Positions 1-11,891 are shown, counted from the first letter of the stretch. The stretch is DNA of 64,000 bases from Pyrenophora tritici-repentis (GCF_003171515.1 NC_089396.1:2170001-2234000); one strand, 5' to 3'. Made by a program: numbers and translations. The notes: generated by a model not told the origin, from the letters alone.

Positions 1-1433
1 CTATATGATAAAGGTTGGGCTTGTTTGGTGTCACCAGTCGACTCAGGGAAGAAGCCACAGATCGCTCGCTACTTTACCGGTGTGTGATAGGCAGCCAATA
101 GAGAATATGGAAGCTCCGGATTAGGGAGGCTTGGACGAAATGGTGTCAAAAGTTCTTTGCAAATGGATATTCGATGATCTCGATCGGTGCTCCTCTTGCT
201 GCCTACCTACCAAGCCATTTTCTTAATCCGTGCTGTCACGAGCAGTATCCGAAGAAGGGGCTTGTGATCTCTCTCACCCCTAATACAGATTATTACAATG
301 TGCATCCACTTATGCAGGGCATGCATTTATAAACAACAAAGCCCTTGTCCCCATAATCCCATTGTCCCATCCCATCCCATCCAAATCCACTCTAACGCCA
401 CAACACACCCCACCCCAAACCCAAGTCGAGTCCAGACACAACAGACGCCGACATAGACGCAGCATCTACCTTCGTAGCGGTAGTAACAAGTTACCCACCC
501 GCGTCCGCGTCCGCGCCTCATCCTTCCAGCTCCACCCGCTAACCTACTCAAACCGAGTATCCAGCTTGTGCTACGCCACACAGCACGCGGTTTAAACGCA
601 GGGCAAGCGCACGCCCACTCGCTTAATTCCCAGCCGGCTACATGACGCCGATTACACAAAACAACTGCGCCACTTTGTTGCATTGGTGGGTGATGTTCTG
701 TTGTACGAAGGGGAGATACGGCGTAGTAATCTTGGACGTGAGGGATCTAGATTTGGGGATTTGGGATTTAGGATTTGGGCTACATCAGATTTAGGACTAT
801 AGGATTTAGACTAGAATAGATTTGGTATGCTGTTCGTTAGGATTTTGTAGGTTCGAGGTAGGTAGGTAGGTAGGTAGGTAAGTAATGGAGATGGATGGTA
901 ACAATCACGGCGCATGGAGAAGGGGCATCGGCGTGCGTTGTTGAGGAGGAAGGGGGGTTGTGAATTGGGGATGAGGCGGTGAGGTAGGTGCGGTATGAAA
1001 GACCGAGAAACGATTCATCCATTTATCCAGACAGAGAGAGACCGAAGACAGACATATTGAGGAGGCAGGGTCGGAAGGAGGGTAAAAAGAAAATGGGCAA
1101 GGTAGAAAAGAGGCAATAAAAGGCGAATCAAAACTTCCAAGAGAATTGAATTTCCATTCGTCTATAGATCTACCACACCACGTCTCCATTTTTTCGCACA
1201 TGGGAACCTATCGGACAAAGGCGCACGTCATTTGCAGTTCCATACCCAGCGATCTGGGTAACCCGATGCATGCTTACTAAATGCCATTTCCTGCCCACCC
1301 CCCAAACGCCAGAAAAGCCATACAGGAGAAAACAACCACTATCATGACCACTACCACCACCGATCGCAATATACCCCATCACATCCGTTCGAAGGACCAG
1401 CAGATGACCACAGCTGCTTACACAGCACACCCT
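1..1433. other. Region without recognised gene, 3' of NOB1
   Basis: No reading frame with recognisable protein features is present. The stretch holds a GTAG tetranucleotide run near 851-882 and a degenerate GGATTTAGG-like simple repeat near 740-820. Its right end is probably the 3' untranslated region of NOB1. Confidence 0.5.
851..882. repeat. (GTAG)n microsatellite
   Basis: About seven consecutive GTAG units, the last slightly altered, are read directly. It lies in noncoding DNA and is probably length-polymorphic. Confidence 0.8.
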
Positions 1434-3344
1434 CTACGACCTCTTCTTTGCATTAACATTCTTCCCCGCACCCACCTTGACCCTGCCCCCCGCACGCCCA
1501 CGATCCCCCGTCAGTATCCCCGGTAGATAATTCTCATCCATAAGGTCCCTCGCTTTACTTCTCTTCTCCACCTCGACCCTCTTCGTATACTCCTTCTGGT
1601 CCTCTGTGAGAATTAAATCCCGTCCCCAACCACCCTTACCCCCACCCTGGCCCGCGGTCCACTTGGTGTTCGCGGTGCCTGCAATGGGCTTGGGGATACT
1701 GTACTTGTCGCCGCGTTTGTTGAACTGGTAGTTCTTCGCGAGGTGGATTCTAAACTCGCCTTTTGCGTTTGTGGAACACGATACGCGCTGCAGGGTGGCT
1801 TGGCCGCAGCGCGGGCAGAATTGTCGTGTCATTTCTTTTGTGATGAGGAAGCAGGCGTGGCAGCGGAGGACTTTTGTGTTTACGGTTTTTATGCGTGACA
1901 TGTTTGTGGAGAGGAGGTTGAGGTTCATTTGTAGGAGCACATTTTGCATGGCGAAGTCGGTTGTCATGGTTGCTACGTCGAGTTGCGGGTTGGAGGCTGT
2001 GGAGATATGGGGTTGGATGGCGCCGTCTTTGGCTTGGTGGGAGCTTAGGTTCTCGGGCGTGATCCAGTCGGAGTCGGAGTCGGAGTCGTCGGTTGTGGGA
2101 GGGGTGGGTTGTTGTGCTGTGTGTTGAGAGACGGATAGATCGGCCATGTCTTGCTCGAGGGTTGCTTCATCTGCGATGTTGCCCTGTGACTGCTCTTGCT
2201 GCTCGGGTTCGACTGAAAGCTCCGCACTCTGCTCGATGTGAATCTTTGCACTGGGTACCTCGACGGATGCCGACTGATCAATCAGGCTCTGTTCGCCGGC
2301 TTGTTCCTGTAGCTGTTCTTGCACTTGCTCTTGAACTTGCTCTTCTACCATCTCCTGAGCTTGCTCCACCACCTGGCTTTCGAGCTGCTCCTGGCCCTTG
2401 TTTTCAAGCTGTTCGTGAATCTGATCTTGTATTTGCTCATGAATCTGATCTTGAACCTGCGCTACGACCTGCTCCTGGATTTGATCCTGTACTTGCTCTT
2501 GCGTGACTGCAACGCCGCCCTCCTCTTCGCCGCCCTCCTCTTCGTCGACCACAGCCGGACTGGGTTCGTCATCCTGTTGCTGACTCGCGATTGGTTCACT
2601 CTCCACTTCTGTGGTTGGTTCAAAGTTGAATTTGGTGGATTTTGGCACTGTAACCCTCTTGGCCACTTTCTTACCGGTAGGCTGCTCCCAACCATCGTCC
2701 TCGGCGTCGGGGTCAACTGACTCAGCCATCTCAGGCGCCTCTGAACTGGCCTCTCCTGTTACCTCTTCAGCGGCGTCATCATGAGACTTGTTTGCCTTGG
2801 CCGCCCTTCGCCGACTTCTGCGCTTGTTGTTGGCTTCCGTTTTTGACTTGCGCCCTACAGCCGCAGTTTGTTCAGCTGGTACAACCGGCTCACTCTTACT
2901 GGACACAGCCTCTTTCTCCTTCTCAGCCTCCATCACACCCTCGTTAGCAACCTCCTCCGGCCTCCTCTTCACTTCTCCCTTCGGCACAAGCCGAAGTCCG
3001 TAGTCCCCTCCATTCCTCTCACAATGCACCTCATAAGCCAGCGCCAAGATGCCCAAATCCTGTCGACTAAGCACTGCATGGTCGCCCGTCTTCTTGCTAA
3101 ATGCGATAACTGCATCGTAGCTCGCCGGACTCGGATTCCGAATTTTCAGAAAAGGCACAAGAGTCGTCTGCACACGTGATCGTGTCGCTTCATCGCGGAT
3201 TTCAGAAAGTATGGCTGGCGTGGTGTAGAGTTCCTCGGCGGTGTTGATGAGTGTGGATATAGCGACCGTGTTCTTGATCAGTGGTCCCGTGTCAAGAATT
3301 AGTGAATGGATCGGCTTTTGCTGTGCAGGAGATGGGTCTGCCAT
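1434..3344 (-). CDS. NOB1: NOB1-like 20S pre-rRNA D-site endonuclease
   Basis: Single exon, 636 aa. NOB1 is the PIN-domain nuclease that cuts 20S pre-rRNA at site D to give the 18S 3' end in cytoplasmic pre-40S particles. The N-terminus carries a PIN domain (LILDTGPLI at residues 15-23, an acidic position early as expected). The C-terminal half carries a CxxC-x(n)-CxxC zinc ribbon near residue 494 (CHAC then CPRCG) followed by the conserved NOB1 tail (KNYQFNKRGDKYSIPKP). The linker is unusually long and acidic, with a Q/E-rich repeat at about residues 276-348, absent from the folded core of the family. The ATG at 3344 directly precedes the PIN domain. Identification is firm; the extent of the repeat linker is odd. 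Confidence 0.93.
   Translation of the reverse strand: MADPSPAQQKPIHSLILDTGPLIKNTVAISTLINTAEELYTTPAILSEIRDEATRSRVQTTLVPFLKIRNPSPASYDAVIAFSKKTGDHAVLSRQDLGILALAYEVHCERNGGDYGLRLVPKGEVKRRPEEVANEGVMEAEKEKEAVSSKSEPVVPAEQTAAVGRKSKTEANNKRRSRRRAAKANKSHDDAAEEVTGEASSEAPEMAESVDPDAEDDGWEQPTGKKVAKRVTVPKSTKFNFEPTTEVESEPIASQQQDDEPSPAVVDEEEGGEEEGGVAVTQEQVQDQIQEQVVAQVQDQIHEQIQDQIHEQLENKGQEQLESQVVEQAQEMVEEQVQEQVQEQLQEQAGEQSLIDQSASVEVPSAKIHIEQSAELSVEPEQQEQSQGNIADEATLEQDMADLSVSQHTAQQPTPPTTDDSDSDSDWITPENLSSHQAKDGAIQPHISTASNPQLDVATMTTDFAMQNVLLQMNLNLLSTNMSRIKTVNTKVLRCHACFLITKEMTRQFCPRCGQATLQRVSCSTNAKGEFRIHLAKNYQFNKRGDKYSIPKPIAGTANTKWTAGQGGGKGGWGRDLILTEDQKEYTKRVEVEKRSKARDLMDENYLPGILTGDRGRAGGRVKVGAGKNVNAKKRS
2296..2516 (-). 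repeat. Imperfect in-frame Q/E-rich repeat in the NOB1 linker
   Basis: Degenerate units of 12-18 bp encode repeated EQ[VI]QEQ / DQIHEQ motifs for about 70 residues, predicted coiled coil or disordered. The length is always a multiple of three, so the frame is kept. Confidence 0.75.
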
Positions 3345-3843
3345 GTTGGGTGGTTGGATTTTGGGTTGTAGTCGTGCGTTTTGTAATTTGGAGTGTTTTT
3401 CTCTGGCAGATCTCTGCGAAGTATTTGCGATATTTGGACGATCAAATTTTGTGACGAGTCGCAGTTCTGGCGTCGTGGGAAGATTTCGTCGCCGTGTGGC
3501 GGTGGGGTGGGGTGAAAAAGCTGACGAATTTTGATTGGTTGGACTAGGCTACCATGTTCTTCACTCGTGATGTTAGCAGCACTAAGGCATGATCAAAGAG
3601 TCTAAACGTGAAAATGAGAACTGATCGTTGCCAGTGATGTTTTTTGACATGATAGAATCTAGATAATCATGTCTACATAATAGCTGTTCTACCAAAACGC
3701 CGCCCAATGCTGAAGTTGCGAGTGGTATAATGCGATTCACCCGCCGGTGGTATACAATAGTCATACAACCCCTAAAATAGAGTCCTCTTGCTGTTGTGTA
3801 GAAGTCCTGATAACGTTCAAAATACAGCTCATTCCCCTATCCT
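3345..3843. other. Intergenic, NOB1 promoter and TIM22 3' flank
   Basis: Tandem arrangement: the promoter of NOB1 and the 3' flank of TIM22, both on the minus strand. No further gene, RNA or repeat is recognised. Confidence 0.5.
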
Positions 3844-4758
3844 TCAAGCAATAGGTCTACTCTTCTCATCCTCAGGCATCCGCATATACGCATCAATCGC
3901 GGCACTGAAGACGGCAAAACCTGCACATCCCACAGCCACAGCCTGAGGCCCAGCGTTCCTGGCCAAGATGCCTCCGGTCAAGCAACCTCCCGCCACACCG
4001 TTGTATAAGTCGTTCTTCGCTCGTAGGCCTTCGATGGCGCACTCAGTGCCAGAGAAGATGGCTCCGACTTTGGCAAAGTTGCGACCGGAGGATATCGAGG
4101 ATCGGTACATGTCTCGAAGACCGGCGCGTAGTTGTTGGCGGAGGGGAAGGTCTGTCAAGGGCACTGTCCCTGCTGGAGACATAGCAGCGGTTGCGCTTGT
4201 GGATGCAGGCATTGAGGTGAGGGTCGCGGCAGAGGCGGAGTTTAAGTTGCTGGTAGCAAGAGTTGAAGGCTTAACGCCTGCTGTTGCAGAAGCGCCAGAT
4301 GCTGCGGTTGTAGGTTTGGTGGCTGTGGCTGGTGTGTTGACGTTGAGCGGTTGAGACATTGGCGTATCGTATCGCATCTACATACATTAGTCTTCGTTTC
4401 TCATCTCTCACCATCTGAGACTTGAATTCATGTAGACATACCGAGGCCATGAATAGACCAAACATGGCACCAAGACCACCACCCATGACGCCTGCCATTA
4501 CTGTCTTGCCGAGACATGACTCCATACCCATTTGCATCTAGACAAATGTCAGCCATATTCGTACTTCATATTGCCCAATTTCTCCCAACTTCATCTTCAA
4601 GCACTGCGCGCGCCGGGGCCTCCACGGACTTGATCTAATATCTAGCGAAAATGACGGATTACACGTACCGCCTTCACCATCTGCTTTTCCTGCTCCGACA
4701 TGCCCGCGTTGGGGTCCAGAGCCGATGGCAATGCGCCGGGACCTCCTGGAAACGCCAT
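3844..4758 (-). CDS. TIM22: Mitochondrial inner membrane translocase Tim22, three exons
   Basis: Spliced model complement(3844..4377, 4442..4537, 4669..4758), 239 aa, all junctions phase 0 with GTACGT and GTATGT donors and CTAG/GTAG acceptors. Tim22 is the channel subunit of the carrier translocase that inserts multispanning proteins into the mitochondrial inner membrane. Exon 2 encodes the hallmark [17 protein letters not shown] segment and exon 3 the second conserved block ([20 protein letters not shown]), with the paired Cys residues typical of the family. Glycine-rich membrane segments are evident. A Ser/Thr/Ala-rich insert of about 60 residues at the start of exon 3 lengthens the protein relative to yeast Tim22, as in other filamentous fungi. 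Start chosen as the ATG of the short conserved N-terminus MAFPGGPG. Confidence 0.92.
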
Positions 4759-5195
4759 ATCTACAAAAGATGATAGTGTATAGGAGGAAGTGTGGGGTAC
4801 GAGAGGCTGTTGCGATTGCGATGCGCCGCCGCCGCCTGGAACTTTTGCGGAGTTCAGAGCGGAGGACGGAAAATACCGGGTCTTGGCACCGTCCCAACGG
4901 CGATCAGACCAAGGCACGGACGTAAGACGAGGACATTACGACACTAATTTCTCGATTATTATGAATAATGATCAAGTCTATCGTTATGCTACGGAAAATT
5001 GGTATAAGGCCGAAGCTAGGCTCAAGACCCGCCTATGTACAATTACGCCAACGCCATGCTTCCAAACTTTTACTTCGACAATCCACCACTACAAGATATC
5101 TCCAAGGCTGAATTAGACATTGCCGTAAAAATGGCGTGGCTTCATAATGCTGATAATGCTGAATATGGCGAAACAAATGCCGTATAAATCGTGAA
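4759..5195. other. Intergenic, TIM22 promoter
   Basis: Upstream region of TIM22 and 3' flank of the next minus-strand gene. Nothing else recognised. Confidence 0.5.
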
Positions 5196-6815
5196 TTAGT
5201 TCATGTAATCGCCGTGCGAGTAGTCCTGGCCCCTTGACTCTGGAGGCGGCGTCAGTTGCTTCTCCCATTCCCTCATTAGGTGTGATGCAGTACGCTTGAG
5301 ATTGCTGGGCGACACCTTGGTCATATCAGGCCACGGGATTGAGCTGCGCTTTACTTCGCGAGGCGTGATATCGTCTTGGTTGATCGAGGTGAGCGACGAT
5401 GCCTTGGAATCGTGGCGCCGAGAGTGATATCTGGTGCTGATGCTGGTTCGTGAGCTGGCTGGGCCTGAAACTGGCGAGGTTGGCGCATCCGAATCGTCTG
5501 AACTGTCCTTGGAGTCGGCCAAGTCTAGCAATAGGGATTCATTGGCGTTGTCGCGGGACTCACTGGGGGTGTCCCAGTTATCCCACTCTTCTTCCGAGGC
5601 CATTTTGCGAATTTGTTTTTGCGGGGTACTAGTGTTTTTGAGAGCGTGCGTCTTTTTGTTGACCGCATTGGTCTTGGGCTCGCTCAACCCCATCTCCTTC
5701 CAAAAGTCATCGCCAACAGAGCCCAGCGGTTGCGTCTTCTTGGAGCTAGCGGACCGAGTAAGGGGTGGGCGGACATCAGATGTCTTGCGGTTGTGCTTGG
5801 ACAAGCCCTTGGCGCTTGGCCCACCGGCAATACCATCGGCATGGTTAACGGCTTCATCACCAACCGTAGCCTGCCGAATATCTTCGATGAATGTGAACAG
5901 ACCCTTCTTGAAGTCGGTCGCCATCTGTGTGCCGGCGCGAATGAGCTGTTCACGCTGTATGGTTGGCATACCACCCATCTCATAGCGATCATGGTCACCA
6001 GCAGTCACCACTTGACGTGTGATGTCTGCCGAAGTAGACCGTGCACTGAGTTGGGGTCGTGAACTAGGCGACTGCTGATCCTGTAGGTCGAGAGGCTGGA
6101 GTAACGCAGGTGAGTCGGTACGGTCGGGCGAGAGTAGCGACAATGTACGTAGATGCCTGGAACCACTAAACACTTTGCGCTGTGTCGTCCTCGTATGGCT
6201 GAGTAGACTCTTTCTGCGCTCCATCTCTTTCTGCATCCACAGGTTGGAGCCATCGTCGTCGTATTGGGTTGGAGGGGAGTTGGCCAGTGCTGTGTTCAAG
6301 GGTTCAAGTGCAGTAACTTTGCGCACGTCAGTGCGTCGCTTCATGGCCTCATGGCGAGTCCACTGCGACTTGAGCAAGTTCAGGTCGGCTTCGGCCTTGG
6401 TGAGCTCTTCCCTCAACTCCAGCACATAGCGTTCCTGGGCAGCAAGGACGGCGAGAATGTTGGTCTCGGAAGCAGGCTCGACGGGGTCCGGGGAACGGAC
6501 CGTGGTTGCGCCATTGTACCATGATTGCGGGCGCGACCGGGTCGACGAGGTTGGTGATGTACTCCTGGTAGCAGGCTGGATTGGAAATTGGAGTGACAAG
6601 CGTTTGCCTTGCCTGACGACGTCAACCGTCCTGGAACGCGAGTGCGACGGCATTGCCGGTGATGGTGAGGGTGAAGGAAGAACGTTTGAAATGGAGGCGT
6701 CAGATGTTTTTGTCTGGGATGACGGGTCCACCCCTTTGTCATGCAGGGTTGGTGTCTGTGCTCCGTCCATGGAGTCTACGTGTCCCAAATCTAAGATTGA
6801 ATCTGAATTGCTCAT
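5196..6815 (-). CDS. DUF4048-like coiled-coil, Ser-rich protein
   Basis: Single exon, 539 aa from the ATG at 6815. The frame is open to an ATG at 7175, but the extra 120 codons look noncoding and lie in the presumed 5' region, so I prefer MSNSDSILDLG as the start. Visible features: a conserved KRLSLQFPIQ motif near residue 65, a coiled coil around AAQERYVLELREELTKAEA, then long Ser/Pro-rich disordered stretches and a C-terminal block with SSIPWPDMTKVSPSNLKR. The KRLSLxFP motif followed by a short coiled coil recalls fungal DUF4048 proteins, whose function is unknown; this assignment is from memory and only moderately secure. No membrane segment or signal peptide is seen. Confidence 0.65.
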   Translation of the reverse strand: MSNSDSILDLGHVDSMDGAQTPTLHDKGVDPSSQTKTSDASISNVLPSPSPSPAMPSHSRSRTVDVVRQGKRLSLQFPIQPATRSTSPTSSTRSRPQSWYNGATTVRSPDPVEPASETNILAVLAAQERYVLELREELTKAEADLNLLKSQWTRHEAMKRRTDVRKVTALEPLNTALANSPPTQYDDDGSNLWMQKEMERRKSLLSHTRTTQRKVFSGSRHLRTLSLLSPDRTDSPALLQPLDLQDQQSPSSRPQLSARSTSADITRQVVTAGDHDRYEMGGMPTIQREQLIRAGTQMATDFKKGLFTFIEDIRQATVGDEAVNHADGIAGGPSAKGLSKHNRKTSDVRPPLTRSASSKKTQPLGSVGDDFWKEMGLSEPKTNAVNKKTHALKNTSTPQKQIRKMASEEEWDNWDTPSESRDNANESLLLDLADSKDSSDDSDAPTSPVSGPASSRTSISTRYHSRRHDSKASSLTSINQDDITPREVKRSSIPWPDMTKVSPSNLKRTASHLMREWEKQLTPPPESRGQDYSHGDYMN

Positions 6816-8432
6816 GTCGTGGCCCTTCTTCAGTGTACAGAGGATGGTGGAAAGGCAAACGCGACGAGCGAGTCGGTGAAGAATAAGCGAGGCGGCGGCT
6901 GGGGAGCTGCCGTAGACTTCGAGGTAAAGGGCTAGAAGGGCTGTAGGGAGGCCGACCAATCGGAGGAGCCGCGAGCCTCTGAACCGCGAGAACCACGACT
7001 TTAGGATAGTTTGGGCAGCGCAAGAAACCATACCAAGGTCATTGAGGAGGGCATTTCTAGGAGTTGAAGGTGCCTGTGGCCGCCTCACACTCGCACAGCG
7101 GTAAACGTCGTCTTTGTGCTGCCGTCGCTCACGCGGTATAGAGCTCGAGCCACAAACAAGCCATTTCAGGAACAAAGTCCTGGCACGAATGCCATGGGGT
7201 TGCTTGCGCGGCTAGTGTGATTGCGGCGGGGGGGGGGGGGATAGCAGCCATGGTGGGGATCTGACCGGACAAGCTGGCGGCTGACAGATGTTTCTTTTGC
7301 CCCTCAACGCTCGACGCTTTAAAAGCCCGCCTCTCGCGGTCCCGTGGGGCCATTGACAGCTGACAGTCACTACACGTCCAAACCACAGGTCACGTCGTGC
7401 CCTGCTTTTGGCACGACATTGCGATGCTGCTGGGTGCGGAAATGAAGGGTCGGACACGTAATTAGACACTTCAGGAGACGACCCATGTAGCCATGAGCTA
7501 GCTGGGGCCCTCTCGCAGAATATCAAAGTCGGCTACAAGTCCGATGCCAGTAACGGTCGAGAACGTGCTTGGGGACAATATTTCTGTTTTGTGCGTTGTC
7601 GTTGTCGCTCTCTTTGAGTTTGGTTGCTATGTGAGCGTGTGAAACCAGCCTCGTCATCGTGATTGTGATGCGCCACGTGATTGGAAACCTGGAAACCCTT
7701 CTCGATCTCTGAAACATGGCCTCGTGTCGCTCACCGCGACATTTCCGTCCGATGCCATCGCCAAGGACAATGATAGAGTGCCATTCTTTGGCTACTGGGG
7801 CGACGGCGTTTTCAATTGCATGGGATGGGCGGCGTGTTTGGCTCAGCAACTGCAGCTGCAACGTCATGCACGCGAACAAAAGCAACCTCAAGCAACCTTG
7901 AAGCGTCGGCAGAGGCCGGGCAGGTGACATGAACTGCACGTTGAGCTGGCAATTCTACGAGCCGTTCCTGCAACCTTCCGTCATGTGTGTGTGTGTGGAG
8001 TCTCGATGCAGGGCAACGCTGAGAGCTGGCATCAGGTATCAACATCCAAACCGTCTCTGTCTAGAATTAGCAACAGTGACTCGGGATAAAGTATTCGTCG
8101 TCTCTGAATGGTGAGCTTTGTTTTTCTTTTCATTGAGCACTGATCTCCTCCGACGTCATGCTAATCTCCCCAGATCATCCAGGCGGGGATGGTCGTGTGT
8201 TGATAGGCGAGGCCGTTGCCGGGGCAATTGTCGTCCACGGACCCTGCGCGGGCTTTTGATATACACTACCCGACGGCGCATGTAGCTGCTCCACCAGACG
8301 GTATAACCTATTTCTATCCTCACAATCAGTATCGCATTACAGCACCCGCGTCCGTCTTCACCTTGCATCTGAGCATTGCCCGGAAATTCTGAGCCACCAC
8401 ATTTCCGCTCAGCAATATCGACATCGCCAAAC
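6816..8432. other. Divergent intergenic region upstream of the kinase
   Basis: About 1.6 kb between divergent genes, expected to hold both promoters. It contains a run of 13 G at 7228-7240, a CACGTG hexamer near 7674 and no convincing coding sequence. Confidence 0.5.
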
Positions 8433-10740
8433 ATGGCGGAGGGCTATCAGGTCATGGAAGAGCTGGGCAGTAAGTCGCACAACATTGGAGATGACGACAA
8501 TCGCTGACATGGTACAGGCGGGAGCTTTGGAAAGGTGTTCAAGGCTATTGACCGCAACACGGGCGAGACGGTCGCTATCAAGCACGTACGGTAATTTCTG
8601 TCCCAGGGCGCATCAACAATACTAACCCTCGCAGATCGACCTCGAAGACAGCAGCGAAGAACTGGCTGACATCCAAGCCGAGATTTCTCTTTTGAGCACC
8701 TGCCACAGCCCGTACATCACCGAATACAAGACAAGCTTTGTCAAGGGCGTCAAATTATGGATCGTCATGGAGTATCTCGGCGGAGGATCAGCCGCAGACT
8801 TGGTATGCCTCCACAGCCACAATCAACGAGAAATTGGCTAACTGATTGTAGTTACAACCCGGTACTTTCAGTGAAGCGCACATCGCAATTACATGTCGCG
8901 AGCTCCTCCTGGGACTCGACTACCTTCACTCGACGGGCAAGATCCATCGAGACATCAAAGCCGCCAATGTACTCCTCACTGATCAGGGCAAGGTCAAACT
9001 TGCCGACTTTGGTGTCGCTGCGCAACTTACCAACATGAAGTCCCAACGTATGACATTTGTCGGCACACCTTTCTGGATGGCCCCCGAGGTGATCCAAGAA
9101 GCTGGTTACGACTTTAGGGCCGATATCTGGTCTCTTGGAATTACTGCCATGGAGCTGGCCGAGGGCGCACCACCACACGCTGGATCACACCCCATGAAAG
9201 TGCTCTTTACCATCCCAAAGAACCCGGCCCCCAGGCTAGAGGGTGATCAGTGGAGCAAGGACTTCAAAGACTTCATCGCTCAGTGTCTGATCAAGGATCC
9301 CGACCGACGAGCGACCGCAAAGGAGCTGCTGAAGCATCGATTCATCCAGCGCGCAGGCAAGGTTGAGGCTCTGCGTGAACTGGTTGAGCGCAAGCAGATG
9401 TACGACGCTCAGAAGGAGCAACAGGCAGCATCACATCCTAAATACTACGAGGAGACCATGTTAGTATATACCCAGAATTTCCGTAAGAAAACACTAACAT
9501 CTCTAGGCGCGACTTCTCGCCAAAAGCTGAAGAAGACGATTGGGACTTTGATACCGTCAAGTGCGGTACAGTTGCAGCACGACAAACCATGAAGCAACGC
9601 AAGTCATCTCGGCTGCCCTCTCTAGACAACGACGAGATTCATAGCATGATGGAGCACGTCGACCTAAACTCCTCCCCATTAAGCGACATTACCGATTCAC
9701 AGTCAGTACGTCGTCGGACTTCTCGAAGAGTGTCACAGGCCACGGCTTTGCGACACACATCTGGCAACACACCGACTGCCCGTCGCGTTAGCAACGTCAA
9801 CAACAAATCACCCCTGGGTGTCGACATGACTTTCGGCAACTCGCCATCGACTGTACGACACTTCAAACGTGTTCCGTCGTGTGAGCGTCGCCCAGCGCTG
9901 CGCTCGAATCCCCCGAGCCACTCCCAAAACAACCTTTCCTTCCAACCGAACCCACAGGCGCGCACCTTCCGACCGTCTCCACCAAGCTCCGACCACTCGT
10001 TTGATGAGAACAATGAGAATGAGCCGCCTATGCCCGACAATACTCACATGCCCATCACCAAGGATGCGCTATATGGTCGTCGCGCCTACAGCAAGGTTCT
10101 AGACTCTGTCTTCCAAGAAGCGGTCGCAGACAACGCATCCACTTACCAGCGAGAGGCTATCGGTCGCGTTGCCCAAGCATGGCAGCACCTTGACGAGATC
10201 GATCCACAGGGCGAGTTCCTCCTTCTAAAGGCCATGGTAGATCGCCTCAAGAACGACACAAAGCTTGCCTCAGCCCTGGGTATCGAAGTCTCACCTGTAC
10301 AATCACCCTTCAAGCACCACACAAAGACCAGCGATATCAGCTTAGGCGGCACCACCGTCCACGGCTCAGGCACCACGCGCGTCCGATCCAATACCACGAC
10401 ATCGCCAACATCAGGGGGTAAGGTCTCACCCAGCCACAAGCATGCTCAAGTATCTACGCCAGTCCAAACTCCAGTCCGCACATCTGTGGCTTCAGAATCA
10501 CCTCTGAAAGCATCCAAGCTCGTCATGGCCAAGAACAACCCACATCTCAAGTCGCACTCCCGCCGCCAGAGCGCCCTTGTCGTCGGCGAACACGGCTTCG
10601 GCACCGACGCACACGCCGGCTTCGACGAGAAGAAGTTCCCCGGCTACGTCGAACCCGGCATGGAGCAACAAGGTCTTCTTGCCGATATCCTCTACGGACA
10701 ATGGACACAGGGCCTGCGCAGTCGATGGCCTCTTACATGA
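8433..10740 (+). CDS. Ste20/GCK-III-type protein kinase (Sid1/MST-1-like), five exons
   Basis: Model join(8433..8469, 8518..8585, 8635..8802, 8852..9459, 9507..10740), 704 aa. Every junction has a GT donor, an AG acceptor and a consistent phase. The N-terminus is a complete Ser/Thr kinase: glycine loop GSGSFGKVF, VAIK lysine, [11 protein letters not shown] catalytic loop, DFG, and the Ste20-family signature [12 protein letters not shown]. The C-terminal half is Ser/Pro-rich, then has a helical block ([16 protein letters not shown]) that I associate with fungal GCK-III kinases of the Sid1, Ppk11 and Neurospora MST-1 group. These act in the septation initiation and morphogenesis networks as upstream activators of NDR kinases. 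The exact orthologue within that group is not settled here. Confidence 0.88.
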
Positions 10741-11586
10741 TACCCCTCCTTCTTTCTCATGTTTCTCTCAAACACAGGCGTCGAGCGTCGATATCGGACG
10801 GCGTATGCATGAAGCGGTTCTGCTGCTTCCTTGCAACATGTATATTTCCCGGTGTGTTTTGTCATATGTCTCTCTCTTTTCCTAAACGGAGGTGGTGGCG
10901 GCGGGCGCAATCAGGCTTTTTCTTCCTTTCTTTTACGACCGGATGAACTGGATACTTACGATTGCGATGATGCGTGCTCATGTTAATGAGTAGTTCTACA
11001 CGGTCTTATCAGCGATGGGACATGGGTTAATTTGCGGCATCGAGGCGTTTTTTCGTTAGGCTTGGATACTTTTCATCTTAGATGTTGATGAAAGAAACGA
11101 GTCATGGAGCGATCAAGGGCGTGTATGCGTTTGGGTTTATAGGATATCTGGGGCGTGTGTGTATAGATAAATTTGAGATGTGGGGATAATCAACGATACT
11201 GGTATTCATTGGAGACTGGATCAAGCGCTTTTTTTTTCCTCTTCTTTTTCTTAACTCTGCTGTGTGATGTGTGAAGTGCAATGCCTCAACGCTCTAATCG
11301 GAGTTATGCGTTAAACCTGTGGTGTTTGGCTCATAATACTTACCCCTGCCTTGGTCTATCCAACCATCCATCTTACTACCCTTCCCCACATTCCCCTGCA
11401 CACCCCTCATCCCGCCACCGCGGACCCGAGGCTGTAACCTATGTTAGCTCCCAACATTTCGCTGATTTACCTCAACAATGTCCTGGTTCAACACATTCAA
11501 CACTATCCCCGGTATGTTGGTTGTACAGTAAGTAGTAACGGCATTAGGTCCCATTAGATTGATCGACAGCTGCCATCCTCCTTTCT

Positions 11587-11592
11587 CACGTG
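11587..11592. promoter_or_regulatory. CACGTG E-box, possible Pho4/NUC-1 site
   Basis: A palindromic CACGTG lies about 415 bp upstream of the acid phosphatase ATG. Pho4 and NUC-1, the bHLH activators of phosphate-starvation genes, bind this core. The hexamer alone is weak evidence; the context makes it plausible. Confidence 0.35.
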
Positions 11593-11885
11593 CAGTAGGT
11601 AGGTAGTAGTTAGCAGTAGACGAACACCCGCGGCAATGAACAAACAAAAAATCCCCAACGTCACCGCTCGCTCATACAAGGCAATATCCCGTCCACGGCG
11701 TTAGTCCCGCCGTGCCGTTCACCGCCATGCTCCGGGGACGGGGGTGTAAAGCCTCGTGTGCGTGTGCGTATTCCCGGGTGTCATTGGCTGGACTGGTGAC
11801 TGATCGACTTTCCCACGCGGAGTTTATTTGTTTGTTTTTCTTCGGTCAAGCTGATATGCGGGTTAGTTTTAGTTTTCTTGGTGGA

Positions 11886-11891
11886 TATAAA
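11886..11891 (+). promoter_or_regulatory. TATA box of acid phosphatase gene
   Basis: TATAAA is 117 bp upstream of the ATG at 12008, a reasonable distance for a regulated fungal promoter. Confidence 0.45.

Noticed and set aside
6816..7175. N-terminal extension of the DUF4048-like protein
   Set aside because: The frame is open, but the residues look noncoding and precede a better start; kept out of the model.
7228..7240. Run of 13 G
   Set aside because: Simple homopolymer in an intergenic region; no further evidence for a functional quadruplex.
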